Assembly (NCBI GenBank): GCA_032622095.1
Contig: CP136068.1
Coordinates: 55,448,025 to 55,512,024, forward strand
DNA from: Siphonodentalium dalli
Taxonomy: Eukaryota > Mollusca > Scaphopoda > Gadilida > Siphonodentaliidae
Length of the DNA: 64,000 bases
Reading direction: 5' to 3'
Within the stretch, counting starts at the first letter, position 1, and each line of letters begins with the position of its first letter. Positions 50,595 through 63,215 of this stretch are shown here, piece after piece. Position numbers and translations under genes: made by a program. The notes beneath the pieces are model-generated. The model saw only the letters and a program-made list of their open reading frames with translations. It had not been told where the DNA came from and did not search any database.

Positions 50595-52328
50595 TTTTTT
50601 GCCTGATAATATCACAAATGTAACATTTTACGCAATGTTCAGAGCTATTCCGCTATACCATGTAACTGTTGGTCTAATTTAGGGGTATGTGGTTGTATGA
50701 CTATGAGTCAATGACTTGATTAGAAATCTGACTGATATATTGGCATAATCCAGCACAATATATATATAATTACAGGCTTTCCGCTAGTAGGACAGGGGGC
50801 CCCTTTAAGGGTCCCATTCCCCCAGCCAATTTTTCCCCTTCTGTCATACCACAGGACATATTCCATATGTATAAAGGTATAAATTTCTCCATTTTGTTGG
50901 GACAGTACTATTAAATTTAAATAGTTGACAACTTTATTTGATTTATAGCGAGAATACACATTCGGACCGATCTAGCACTAAAAGTTGGATGTCAGTATGT
51001 ATGTAGGCCGGAGCTAACATTCAACGTGCAGGGTCGATGTGTTCCATTTAGAATATAGAGTACACTTTATTTAGTTTTTACTGAAATGCTCCGGATTCTG
51101 AACAAGCACACCCGGCTCTGCAAGTTGCACGCTAGCTCCAACCTGCAGACACAGTTAGATGAACTGAGGAAGTGTTCAAACCCGACATCGCTAGAACACA
51201 TGCTTTGGAGTCCGCTGGTTACGTTGCTGCGGTTAGGTTACGAAAAATGACCGCCGATAATTTAATCATACCCACTGATTCTATCTTCATGTCGTAAAAT
51301 ATATATATCACTCCATTTTTTTCAAAGCATCTTATCTATGTTTATTATAATTTAGCTTGATATTTAGAACTAAAACATTTCACCTTTATTCTATTCCTTC
51401 ATTGCTTCCAACCTGCTAATCATGTATCTGCTGAGTGTTATATTCCGGCACGTTATGCATCCGAACTATCTGCCGAGTCTTGAATAGTGAGTCGTTTAAC
51501 TGTTGAACAATGCAAGGCCTTCACCACCGGTGATCTATAACCTGGCAATTAATTTTTATCTAATACATTTTCTAGGTTTTAAAGTTATTGCGGTTGATAG
51601 CATAGTAACTTTGGTAGAAAATGGATGCAAAACGATCAGCAAATCAACTCTCTGATTCTTCTATTGGCCGATACAACAAAAGTAGGTCCACTAGTGTTTC
51701 CACGACATTGAAAACATTGACTGCATTTTCCCCTCGGCGGATGCAGGACCCGTTCCCCAAAACCTGGCGGAAAGCCTGATAATTATAACAGTGCCCAGTC
51801 CAGAGTGAAGTGAACACGTGATCACGTCGGAATTGGTTTGATCTTGGATCAGTCACCGCGTTGTCAAAACAAGATATCTTTTCCAACATCGGACTTAGAA
51901 TATTGTAGATCAAAGGTGCCGCATTTTGAATATGGGAACATGTACAGTAAATCTGCTGTTGTGACTTAGCCAAACAATAACTGTTCCAATTGATGAGACA
52001 TCAAAAGGGTCCCGTTTTTCCGGCGAACAACATAGTATAACAGGTCGCTATCCCTCGTGTGATATCTGAATATCTAGATCAGAAACATGTTTTTATAATA
52101 CGGTAACTGTGACCAGGTAGTCGTATTTTGGGTTCCATTGCAATTGTTTGTGCTTTTTCACATGGCGACAATAAATATGGAACTTTATTGCATGCATCAA
52201 TGATTGCTACTAATGAAACGTTTATCTGTACCTTTCTGGGAAATATAACGATTAGTCGACTAGCAGCTTGCTAATCGATTATCGCTGAAATTCTAGTCGA
52301 CGTCGACTTGACTAAACGTTTCAACACT
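50595..52328. other. right part of candidate hAT-like element, nothing coding recognised
   Basis: Mixed sequence with short frames only. gattagtcgactagcagc and tctagtcgacgtcgactt palindromes lie near its right end. Confidence 0.4.
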
Positions 52329-52640
52329 ATGTGTTCAATCATTTTATTTCACTGGTCATTTTCAAGTAAGATATCCCCACTGTCTCATCATGTGAATGGT
52401 TTATTCATGTGTCAAAACGAAGGCAATTATTTCCAAGAATAGGATTGTTCTATAATTGTATTATATTTTCTGAAATTACTGCCATTCTGGCCGCATTCTG
52501 AGTAAAGAACCTTGTATTATAGTTTGGTACTTTCAGTGTTTTGACCAATTTTTGTTAGGGACCTGTGTTTATTAAAACGTTCATTAAACTTCCCATATAA
52601 TTGATCCAAGCCAATTTTTGTCATTTCTCTATTCTTCCAG

Positions 52641-52822
52641 GTGATATTCTATTGTTCCTCACTGGTCAGGAGGAGATTGATACGTCTTGTGAGATTCTGT
52701 TCGAGAGGATGAAGGCTTTGGGTCCTGATGTCCCAGACCTCATTATCCTGCCAGTATACAGTGCTCTGCCCAGTGATATGCAGACCAGGATCTTTGACCC
52801 AGCTCCACCAGGATCACGGAAG
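52641..52822 (+). CDS. DHX8: DHX8 exon, RecA2 motif IV
   Basis: 182 nt, phase 1 in, phase 0 out (CGGAAG|gtatac). Encodes [18 protein letters not shown] (motif IV region), then [20 protein letters not shown] and PGSRK. It is separated from the previous exon by a 7.4 kb intron carrying the third DIRS-like element. Confidence 0.97.
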
Positions 52823-53003
52823 GTATACATCACTGAATACACAGATGTAGATATCCCAGAACCATGGATTTACAGCTTGTCTAAGTAAAATTATGTGTCC
52901 CTGAATTTTGCTTCAATACTACTTTAAAGTGATGTCGGTAATGGAAAACTGCATGTTTTTATGATCGTTAGTAAGTGTCCTTCAATTTGTGTTATATACC
53001 CGT

Positions 53004-55192
53004 TAGAGCTGAAGCGGTTAGACGGTTAACCGGTTAGCATCCGGTTAGCGACGTAACCGGTTAGAAAAAAATGAACCGGACGTAACCGCATCCCGTTGTC
53101 AGTTGAATGTGAACGTGAATAATCCTCAAAATATTAGGTTAAATGATGCAAAACTAATACTAAATCCCGTGTCACCGATAGTAGAGTGCAATGCAAGCAT
53201 TAAAGGCACGTGCGGCCTTAATTGTCGAAAATATTCATAGTTGTTCCAAACACCGTAACCAGAAAAACATTAAAACGCATACAGTTCCGTTCATATATAC
53301 CATGACCATCGCGTAAACAGCATGTTATCATAAAGACCTACTATATTTTACCTAAGCAAGAGCCTGATTGTGTTACAGAAGACAGCACAATGCTGCTGGC
53401 TAATCACACACAAATGGCATAAACGCTCTTTATTCGTTCCATATCAGGAATTTACCCACAAAGAACGCTCTTTATGTTTACCATCATAATATAAACAAAC
53501 ACCAGAAAAGTAACTTTTTATGCCTTTGTTTACATAACAATGGTCAAAAATATGACAATAACATACTGTTTATGCGATATTTCTTATTTGTATACGGACA
53601 AAGTCTGTCTACATTTTGTTGTTCTTTCTGTTTGTGGCGGATTTTGACGGGTGGAAATATTTTCACAGGATACCCACCGCCAAGGCCAACCGTACCTTTA
53701 ATTGGTACACGCGGTAATATCAGATACTTAGTAGCAATTCTCGAACTGTCTGGAAGTGTCGGCGACCTTCAATCAATTCCGACCCTTTGAAGTTTTCTTC
53801 CGACAAAAGCACGTGTGCAGTCACTGTGTATCAAGTCTGAATGTACCCAAGGAAGTGACAACGTAAAAGTGGCGTTGTGTGGCAATGCGTGCTTTCGTAA
53901 CTTAATAGTTAATACTGCACGAAGCAACATGGATTCAAATTGGAATCACACCACGACATACTATATATAAAACTGTTTTACAGTGGGGTTTATAAAAACT
54001 ATGTAAGTCGACAAAGTTTGAAGATTGAGATCAGCTGCACAATGTCTTCACTCTTCCCGTTCTTCCTCCCTGTTGTGATTTAATATGATCAATTCAATTG
54101 AGTGACCAAACAGACATCGTAGTTGAAGCAACCCAAAACTTCTTCAATAATCTTCCCTTTTATCAAGGAAATTTAATTGATGCTCCATGCTACTCTGTAA
54201 CTGGTTGTGCCTGTGGGACTAATTAACACTCAATTTGGCAGTAATTGCTATATGTTAAGTGATTGCATACTAAAACCAGTCCTTCCCAGGAGACGGGAGT
54301 GATTGCTCTCGCACCCGTATGCACTCGTAATTTTCAATTCACGGGTGCTGAAATTCGCACCCGTCCCTCTTTGCAAAATACTAATGGAGACTATAATTGT
54401 TGGTTCAATATTGAATTATTTTAAGGTTTATTTAGATCCTTTACCATCTCAGTTCAACTGTGGCATATTAAGGTGTAACTCTACATACCGGTAGGTCTAT
54501 TCCACAATGACTTTTTGTTTGAGCAAAAACCCAACTTTCAATTATAGTATGGGTGCCATATTACACCCGTCTTCTGCATTACGGGAGCAAATAAATGCTC
54601 TCGCTGTGTTTTCCTCATGGGAAGGACTGCTAAAACCGAAACCGAAACGTAAATTATATAACCTCCCAACACTAGTGTCCGCTATCACGATACCGACGAA
54701 TAGCTCGAATACTGAATAGGACTGCGAGTCTGACCTAACTGACCTTCCTTTTTGTTCTCTAGTTATTACTTTCTTGTCTTTATATATAATGCATTGGAGG
54801 ATATACCAATGATGATAATTATATATTACAGATCTTTAATATATAGTTTTGTTACTCGTTTTACCAATACCCATACTATTTTACTCGTTTTACAAATGCC
54901 CAAACATATGCTGATCACGGCAAATAAGCGATCTCCCCTGCCATTCACAAATTTCACTTGCTCATTCCCCATCACGACTCACGAGAGCCAGCAAAAGAAC
55001 AGTGAATGCGTGTTTTTGAATATCGTTAAATGCCGTGAATAAGGTCTTTATTTCAGCTACTACTTCTCACCTAGGTTTGTCCCTGGAGCATGGCATAATG
55101 TCGACATAATTAGTGTGAGAGAAGTCCGCTAGAAATTTAGCGGTTAACCGGTTGAAATCCGTTAGAAGAATGGGTCAACCGTTTCAGCTCTA
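53004..55192. mobile_element. non-autonomous hAT-like element
   Basis: 2.19 kb. Inverted ends TAGAGCTGAAGCGGTT and AACCGTTTCAGCTCTA with ggttaaccggtt subterminal repeats. Flanked by an exact 8-bp duplication ATACCCGT (52996-53003 and 55193-55200), diagnostic for hAT. No transposase frame seen. Contains MITE copy C. Confidence 0.88.
54277..54629 (+). mobile_element. MITE with CAGTCCTTCCCA ends, copy C
   Basis: 353 bp with exact 7-bp duplication CTAAAAC (54270-54276 and 54630-54636). Nested in the hAT-like element. Nearly identical to copy B in inverse orientation. Confidence 0.88.
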
Positions 55193-55200
55193 ATACCCGT

Positions 55201-56985
55201 TGGTGACATCACCTCAGAATAATATTTAAGTTTTGTACAGTTGAGAACTGAGAAGCGACATTGAAACCCAATAAATACTAGTTGTATCATCTGTATCTGG
55301 GATATATTGAATAGCAACGTCACAAAAAATTGTGTCCCACAACTACATGTATCAATTTCTTGCAATTGCAGCATATATACGAGGTTGTTTTGACACCCTG
55401 CATGGTTTCAAATGTTTACCCAATGGTTTTAGACATATTTTCCCACATTTAGGCCATTAAAAATTAAAGTCTGGGTTCCCGGGCAATTATGTCTAAATTA
55501 TTATTTGATGAGGGAGGGAGGCTTTTTATATTTATTATTTATTTTAAATTCTTCAAAACATACATCAAAATCGAAAAATCTTTTTTCATGATTCCAGGTA
55601 ATACAACTTGTCTCAGTGTAATCACATGTATAGCTCAATACTTGGGAATATTCTGACACCTCTGTTGCCTCAATTCCCAAAGCATGGCTCTAAATGGCTA
55701 TCGAGGAAAGGCATAGCATGAGTTTTGTCTGGTTCTTTCATGATAGGATGTGAAGGATATGGTTTATAAAGTCAGAACCGCTCAATGTCTCCCACCAAAT
55801 ATCAGAACTGTACAATGTAACCACACATGTAGAGAAACACACACCACTCAAATTACAAAAACTTATGACCATTGAATTAGGAATTCTGAGAAAGCTGATT
55901 CAAATGTAGCAGTGCCATAAATTGCTCTACATGTATTTATTTACTGCAATGCCCATGAATATCCATTATCAGGAACAATTCTCAGTGACACTGAAGTTAT
56001 ATTTCTAGTGTTCCACAAGAATCCTATATACCAGTTTATACCATTATACTTTCGTACTGATGGCTGCTGATGTGGGTACATGTCTGAATGTGGTGTCGAA
56101 GTGACAGTTCTGATAAATTTGTTGAATTCATTGGAAGGAACTTCAAGAAGAAGAAAGTATTTTTGAATAACTTCATTTTTATTTTTTAATTAACAAAAAG
56201 ATAACTGGTATCCCACCATTGCTATCAAAACATAAATAAAAAAATAAATATGTTATATATGAATGTTGACACAAACATTCTTGAAAGCTTTCATGCTTTG
56301 CACCTACAGGTGAACTGATTCATGATAGCCATGTGTGAAACTGATATTTTGATATCTTGGTTCTCTTGTGATATGATTGTTTGGCACCAGGAAACACTTT
56401 TTGCCCATTGAAACTACTCGAGTTTCCGATATAGCATTTCGGTTTAATGTCTTTAAAATCGTTTGGAATTTTAGGGATTTGCATTTCGCCAAAATCATCA
56501 GATTTATTGCATTTTATTGTCTCATAAAGTTCACCAACAGATGTTCCTTCGGTTAATCCTCCATATACACTCCACTGAAGGATAACTGTGATCCCTGACG
56601 TAATGCACACAGAAAACAAACTCATTTGCCCATTTTAATTAGTCCAAAATTGTGGAAAAATAGACAAACGTTAATATTAGTGCTTTTGTCACCGGAAGTA
56701 AAGTATACTCTTAAAAATGTGACCGGTGCTCTTAAAAATGTGACCGGTGATCCAAAAATAAGTCCCTATCACTAGCATATGGAGGGAAAAAACAAAATTT
56801 GAGATAAATAGTTTTGATGTGGCGGACTTTTAGTGATGCGGGCGGGGCCCGTGAACCCAGACTTGAATTTTTAATGGCCTTAGGCCCATATAAATTTACT
56901 CATGATTATGCTGAGGAATTATGTGTAACTTTCCGCCTAAACAACTCACAAATATACTGATCTGGTTCCCAAAATGTTTATGAAG
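55201..56985. other. intron sequence, nothing firmly recognised
   Basis: A minus-strand frame at 56320-56625 begins with a hydrophobic, signal-peptide-like stretch (MSLFSVCITSGITVILQW), but has no match I recognise and no supporting splice context. Two aaaaatgtgaccggtg units near 56715-56750. Confidence 0.35.
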
Positions 56986-56993
56986 GTCAATGT

Positions 56994-57559
56994 CATGTTT
57001 ATAACTGGACCAAGTCTTCTCGATCCACAACAGCTTGGGATATCGGTTGGAATGATGCTGTTTTTGGACCGAGTCCCACCCCGTTGCTCTTCTATGACAG
57101 ATGTTACGCCCAGAATTGTGGGCGGGAGTTATATTGCTTGTATGTCTTCGGGTTAGGTCAAATGGAAGCTTTGCATATTTGAACATAGAGGGCAGCCTTT
57201 CCAAGCATGATGATATAATACATGCATATATCAGAGGTCCGTTAAATGTCAAACCAACGAAATATATAAGTAAACAAAGCCTAGTTTTCCAGAAAATGCC
57301 TGTAAACAAAACATTAAATGATCGTATGATCACTATGCCTTTTTCTATCATGGTAGATGATATATCATTTGGAAGATCAATCGCATTCAGGGGTTTATGT
57401 GATTGCTCAGGCTCCACGTTTAGATGTAGTATGTCTTTTGGATGAACGTCATTTATAGATGAGCAACCGGGCGGGAATCAGTCCAAAAACAGCATTATCC
57501 CAACCGATATTCCAAGCTGTTGTGGATCTAGAAGACTTGGTCTAGTTTATATAAACATG
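56994..57559. repeat. ~104-bp inverted repeats around a 358-bp spacer open on both strands
   Basis: Arms 56994-57096 and 57455-57559 contain gatccacaacagcttgg and its inverse, differing at about 15 sites. The spacer is open on plus (57101-57445, 114 codons, hydrophobic start) and minus (57417-56896, 173 codons). Either could be a gene relic or chance. Confidence 0.5.
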
Positions 57560-58221
57560 CACCTGCAACTATTATTATTGAAGTCGCACTGTTGCGGTAT
57601 GGTTATTTTAGTAACATTATGTTGAAAATTGGAGACAATAGATGGATAACACATATAGAACATTGTTAGAAAGGTTAACATATCTTCTTTATTTCATACG
57701 CTTATAATGATATCGGCATGTGTTTGTGATAAACAATAATAAATCAAATCGGTATGGAGTTAAATCCCACACCTGTCGGCAGTTTTGCATCAATGATTTT
57801 TAGTGAACCCAAAAAATAGCAATTGTGACATCAAACAGGTGATGTCTATATTTAGACCGAGAAAATCTCTTTATGGCAGTACATGTTAGGTCTGCATACT
57901 CACCAATAAATTAGTATTGATACTGAATATCACCCAAAGGATATACAAGTCGCTAACCAATAAAATAATTTATAATTCTTTGGAAATATTTTATTATTCT
58001 GAGAATTACGCTCTGCCCGCTAAAGCAGGCTGACTTGATGAAAGAGTTGAGGCAAAAAAACATTTAGTGTTTAATTTTCTCTTGCATGTGAGTGAGTGTC
58101 TCAGAAGTTTTCTTTGTTGAGTTTTTGTTATGCCAATCAGTTAGATGGACTAATACTATGTCATTCTAGTATCATATGAATGACTCTCTGTATTGAGTAA
58201 TGGTTACTTGATCTTTTCCAG

Positions 58222-58362
58222 GTTGTCATAGCAACCAATATTGCAGAGACCTCCTTGACGATTGATGGCATATTCTATGTTGTTGACCCAGGGTTTGTAA
58301 AGCAAAAAGTTTACAATTCGAAGACAGGAATGGATCAGCTTATAGTCACACCAATCTCTCAG
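58222..58362 (+). CDS. DHX8: DHX8 exon, motif V
   Basis: 47 codons, phase 0 to 0, acceptor tttccag, donor TCTCAG|gtatgt. Encodes [17 protein letters not shown] (motif V, RNA contact) and [18 protein letters not shown] with the beta-hairpin region that is a known functional element in DEAH helicases. Confidence 0.98.
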
Positions 58363-58679
58363 GTATGTTTGAATAATGTAGCAGGATAACATTTATGTTC
58401 GGGCCTGGGTGTTTTAAAGTAATTGAGAGGGCTATACATAAGTTTCCTCTCAAAGGGCGAAATATTCTGATACTTCTAATAGCTGGTGAATAGCTTCAAA
58501 CAGATTTATAAAATCAATTGTGTTCAAGGAAGTTGTGGGAGAAGGATTCAATTTATATTTGTTCAAAACAATTTTAAAAAGTGCAGAGACACACTAGATA
58601 TTCAGTACTGGTGAATATTTTATCCATATTTATATCTGAAATGTATTTTAACTGTTGGAGGTGTGCCAATGGCTGTGGA

Positions 58680-59115
58680 GAGTCTTCTCCATTGTTGGTT
58701 ACTTGAAAGCGAAGTTTGGCATGGGACATAGAAATGTATGACTAAATCCTTCAGCACACCCTACATGCCACATCCGATTGTCACCAAACTTCATATGGAT
58801 GTTGGGAGAGGCCTCTACATAGGAGCTATCAAATATTTCTTAAATTTATTTTTAAAAACATGTCCGCCAGGATCCATCTTGGATTTCACATTATAATCCA
58901 TTGGCACACCCTGCAGCCCACATTTATTGGAGTAACGTTTTTTTAAATTTACAGGCATGTTTATGATCACCTCTAGATAGTAGCTATTTAATTTGAATGA
59001 TTTAAAATGAAAACATTGCTGCTGGCAGCCATCTTGATTTTACTCTTTGCATGACTAAATCCTTCGGGACCCTCCTCAAGTTGAGCTACATTATCATTGA
59101 CGCTTTCATTTTCTG
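58680..59115. repeat. diverged AGCTCAA-type tandem element
   Basis: Two to three diverged units with catgactaaatcctt and gccatcttgga(t), ending caagttgagctacattatcattgacg, the same end as 42126-44930. Confidence 0.65.
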
Positions 59116-59736
59116 AAGTTATCATCTTTGAATTGTAAAATACACTCATCCCTGTATCTCCATCATCTTAGATGGGATGTGATATTAAACGGATAAACTA
59201 TTTGCATTCATTGGATAGCTATGATCGGACACTTCAAAAATAATTAAAATTCATTAATAAGTCTAATGATATCCGATATTGCAACAAATAATGTTCAACA
59301 TAGATTCAGATTGGCTGTGTGTTCAGGTGTCAATCTGATTATGCAAAATTATTGTGTTCCTATAAATAGAAAATAGTAGGTGAGTAGGCCAGCTACTGGG
59401 GTACTATCGAAAAATAGTATAGCAGTGTGCAGCCAATCAGAATGCTAGAAAGTCACGGGAGATATAATATATATCTAATATAATGGACCCATCTAGCTGA
59501 AGCACATAATCAGAATATCATATGTCTGCATAGGATATACAAAGAACAACACAAGTGTGTTAATGGGTTTGTTGAACGCAAGTTCTGTACTAATATGAAA
59601 CAGCAGGAACACAGTAATTCTAGGAGCAAGCATGTAATAAATACTCAGTCTGCTTTACATAGCCTCATTATGCCCCTGCCATAACTTAACAAAGGGGAGT
59701 CTGCTTTTTCTCACATGATTACATCGTTTATTATAG

Positions 59737-60030
59737 GCTCAGGCCAAACAGCGGACAGGGCGAGCAGGCAGAACAGGACCTGGTAAATGCTACAGGTTAT
59801 ATACAGAGAGAGCATACAGGGATGAGCTGCTTCCAACCAATGTTCCCGAGATACAGAGAACAAACTTGGCTAGTACTGTGCTGTCACTCAAAGCAATGGG
59901 AATCAACGATTTGTTGTCCTTCGACTTCATGGACCCGCCCCCAATGCAAACTATGATCTCAGCTATGGAACAGCTGCATGCTCTTAGTGCTCTGGATGAT
60001 GAAGGATTGTTAACGAGACTCGGCAGAAGG
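59737..60030 (+). CDS. DHX8: DHX8 exon, motif VI and start of winged-helix domain
   Basis: 98 codons, phase 0 to 0. Encodes [19 protein letters not shown] (motif VI; the arginine fingers are present, with Thr where human has Ala, a tolerated position), [18 protein letters not shown], then [17 protein letters not shown] and [14 protein letters not shown] of the winged-helix domain. The donor is AGAAGG|gtacgc. The next exon (human continues MAEFPLEP) is not in the remaining 4 kb. Confidence 0.98.
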
Positions 60031-61780
60031 GTACGCATCATTTATATTTTAATTGTATATAGTAATTGTCAAAAATAAATAAGGACTGTTAACACTAATA
60101 ATTCAAAGAAATATAAAATATTGCTTTAATTATTTGCTTTCATGTCGACATCTCCTCACGTGCCCGCAAAAAATTTGGATTTGAAAGGCAACTGTTAAAA
60201 GTCTTCGAAATATCGAACTAATAGTTCAGTGATGAAGCTAAGGATGTAGATAACAGATAAACAAGCCCCAGTGTGAAATAATTATGTTTGACCCAGATAT
60301 TACAATATATCCAACCAGGTTGTTATTAATAACAAGACAGGTTTTCCTTAATGAGTAACTTTATTAATCAATAAAGCAACAGGTAGACAAAAACATGTTT
60401 ATGCTTTCTTGTTATTGGTGAAGCCCCTTTTTGGTACCATCAAAGTGGCAGCCATGAGATCCTAGTCTCCAATCCCATATCTAGACCTGAAAACACACTG
60501 AGCATAGCTGTTAGCAAAAGGGATATCTACTCCCAAAACTGAAGCACAAATATTGGGAGGGTGGGTGCACAAAATAACAGTTGACCGATTCCGACAGTGG
60601 CTTTACCTGAAGAGACGATGTATGCTGTAATAACCCCTTGACCTGACGCCAGTTCCTCTCTCAATATCGGCGTGCTTTGTTCAACGTTTTGGCATAATCA
60701 CATTGCTTTTGGACAAACAAAGGTATTATCTCAGCTTGTTGACAACTGGTGAACCGTGAGGAATAGAAGCTGGTGAATAGATTGATATTTCCGGAGTGAC
60801 TTGATATCCATGTCGCTCCCCATTTACTGTAACTGACCTTGCATCAGATCTATTTATAGTTATCCCTGGTTTACATGTTCATTTATTCCAAAGCAACCTT
60901 GTGGGATAAATGATTCGCTGACAGCTATGCTGTGCCGTCTCTGTTTTATAAAACAGAGCAAAATTTTTCACTACTTCTTCAAAATGTTGATACTGTACTG
61001 ATGATGTCAATTTGGGACTTAGTCTGGGCGACGTAATTCACATGTACTTAGTGTAGTAGTACCTATAGTTATGATGTATATATATATAGGCACATCAATC
61101 TTTGTTTCATTGTTGTGATTGGTAGTTATAAATTATGTCGGAACTAACTTTATAATTTTATCTAACCAGACATAGAAATGGTCATTAAATTATCGCTTAC
61201 TACTAGAATGCAGTGTCTCTTGGCAGTTGGAGGATTCATATATAGGCCTGTGGTAGGACTTATGGCAATTCCCCAAAACACAGAACTTTTTAGTCTAAGT
61301 AGCATTTATTATATTATGGACACTATAGTTTATAGGCCAACCTACATAATTATGACATTACAAAACAGCCATGTGTGCAATTATATCATTAATAACTGAT
61401 AATTGAGAATAAATATGAGCTAATTTTAACGTGCGGGATGCATGTTAATTTGGACATTTCCTGCTGAGGCAGGTAGCTAGCTTTATATAGGTATACATAT
61501 GTCTACATTTGCGGTCGTATGCTACATGTAATAAAAATCAAGTTCTGTTTTTGAGATAAAGAATTTCTGAGAACATTTCAGAAAAGAGAAAATCAGAATT
61601 TTCACGCCATTCGCTAGAAATAAATTTCGAAAAAGGCCTAGAAAATGTTCAAATTGGAGTAGGGGCTATGTACCCAAATCATGGCCATGAGCAGAGAATT
61701 ATAAGAATTCACAAGATTGTATAGTGGCACATACTTCACATTGGGCTATATGTAACTGTTATATGTAAATGTTATAGGAT
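60031..61780. other. intron sequence after last visible exon, nothing recognised
   Basis: No continuation of the DHX8 winged-helix domain (expected MAEFPLEP-like start) is found here or further right. Confidence 0.6.
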
Positions 61781-61784
61781 CCAT

Positions 61785-62355
61785 ATGATGTACTCATACA
61801 GCATAAAACTATACTACATGTATGCTATATATACTGTACTATGCTATACTATACTGTGCTATACTATAGCATACTCTGCTATACTATACTGTTCAATACT
61901 ATACTATAATATACTGTATTGTACTGTGATATACTATGCACTATACTGTGCCATACTATATTATACTATACTGCGGTGTAATATACTACACTACACTATA
62001 CCATACTTATACTATACTGTTCTGTACTGTAATATACTATACTGTACTGTGTTGTCTTTGTACTGTGTTGTACTGTGGTTAACTATGTTGTACTATACTA
62101 TGTTATACTGTACTATACTATGGTACACTGAACTATGCTATGTTGGGCTGTACTATACTGTGCCGTGCAGTGATGTACTATATACTATACTATGTTGTAC
62201 TATATTGTACTGTACTTTACTATGGTATACTACACTATACTACATTGGGCTGTGCTATACTGTACTATGCGCTGTACTGTGCTGTACTTTATATTGTATT
62301 ATACAATACTATACTATACTATGCTGTGCTTTATCTTATACTATACTATACTAGT
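61785..62355. repeat. degenerate pentanucleotide repeat (TATAC/TGTAC)
   Basis: About 570 bp of tactatactgtac-type units, period near 5. The 189-aa Tyr/Leu/Cys-rich frame across it is an artefact of the 5-bp period. Confidence 0.93.
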
Positions 62356-62464
62356 AGGGTTGTCCACTTTATTTATAAAGATACACATAGAGAAACTCCC
62401 ATACTTAACTATGTTAATTCTCTATAATATAGGTATTAAACTGTGCCATTTTGTGAGTAAAAAT

Positions 62465-63215
62465 GTATTTGTAACTAGCCACTAAGAACAATTCAGTGTC
62501 TCTCATTCTGTGCATACCATGTGTATCCAGTCACATGGTTTATATAATCCATGATCCACAATCTCTCATCTGGCTATTGTATAGCCAGAATGGAGATTCA
62601 TGGTTTACATATAACTTGTATAGCTTGGTACAATCCATTGTAAATAATGTTACAGATTTTGTACCTATAACTGTGTACCACCCTGTTAGCTACACCAGTA
62701 TAAAGTTGGGTTATTCCCCATTGTTTAGAATGTCCTGAAGTGTCCACACTTATATCAGTTAAATGTCATTATTGCTTGAGCTGGAAATTAAATGTCATTC
62801 TAGGTGTACAAATGCATTTGTAACTAACCACATAGTATGGTTCAGTGTTTCTCATTCTGCTTGCCATTTGTAACTAGTCACATGCTTTATAGATCCAGTC
62901 CAGAATCTCTCGTCTGGCTACTGTATAGCCAAAATGGAGATTCATGGTGTGCATATGGCTTATACAGCTTGGTATAAGTTATATGTACAGTGCCCCTCAT
63001 GCTGTGAAAACCATTATCACTTCTAAACTCTATTGCAAATAATGTTATTGTTTTTGAAACCATTGGTACATATCACTGTTACCACCTTATGCTAGCTATA
63101 CCAGTATAAAGTTGGGTTATCCCCCATTATTTATAAAGTCCAGATATGTCCACACTTATATCAGTTATATGTCATTATTGCTTGAGATGGGCATTAAGAT
63201 ATGTCATTCCATGTG
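62465..63215. repeat. ~370-bp tandem duplication
   Basis: Two diverged units; e.g. ggctattgtatagccagaat (62571) and ggctactgtatagccaaaat (62917), and accagtataaagttgggtta twice. Nothing coding. Confidence 0.8.

Larger units (their letters stand above)
45420..52329. mobile_element. candidate hAT-like element hosting DIRS-like copy 3
   Basis: tcgtgttgaaatgacta at the left and ttgactaaacgtttcaacacta at the right form diverged inverted ends, with gtcgac-rich subterminal palindromes on both sides. Flanks cttgttca and tgtgttca match at 6 of 8 positions. Most of the interior is the nested element 45803-50594. Confidence 0.35.

Noticed and set aside
61785-62354. 189-aa Tyr-rich open frame
   Set aside because: Artefact of a degenerate 5-bp repeat; several frames are open at once.
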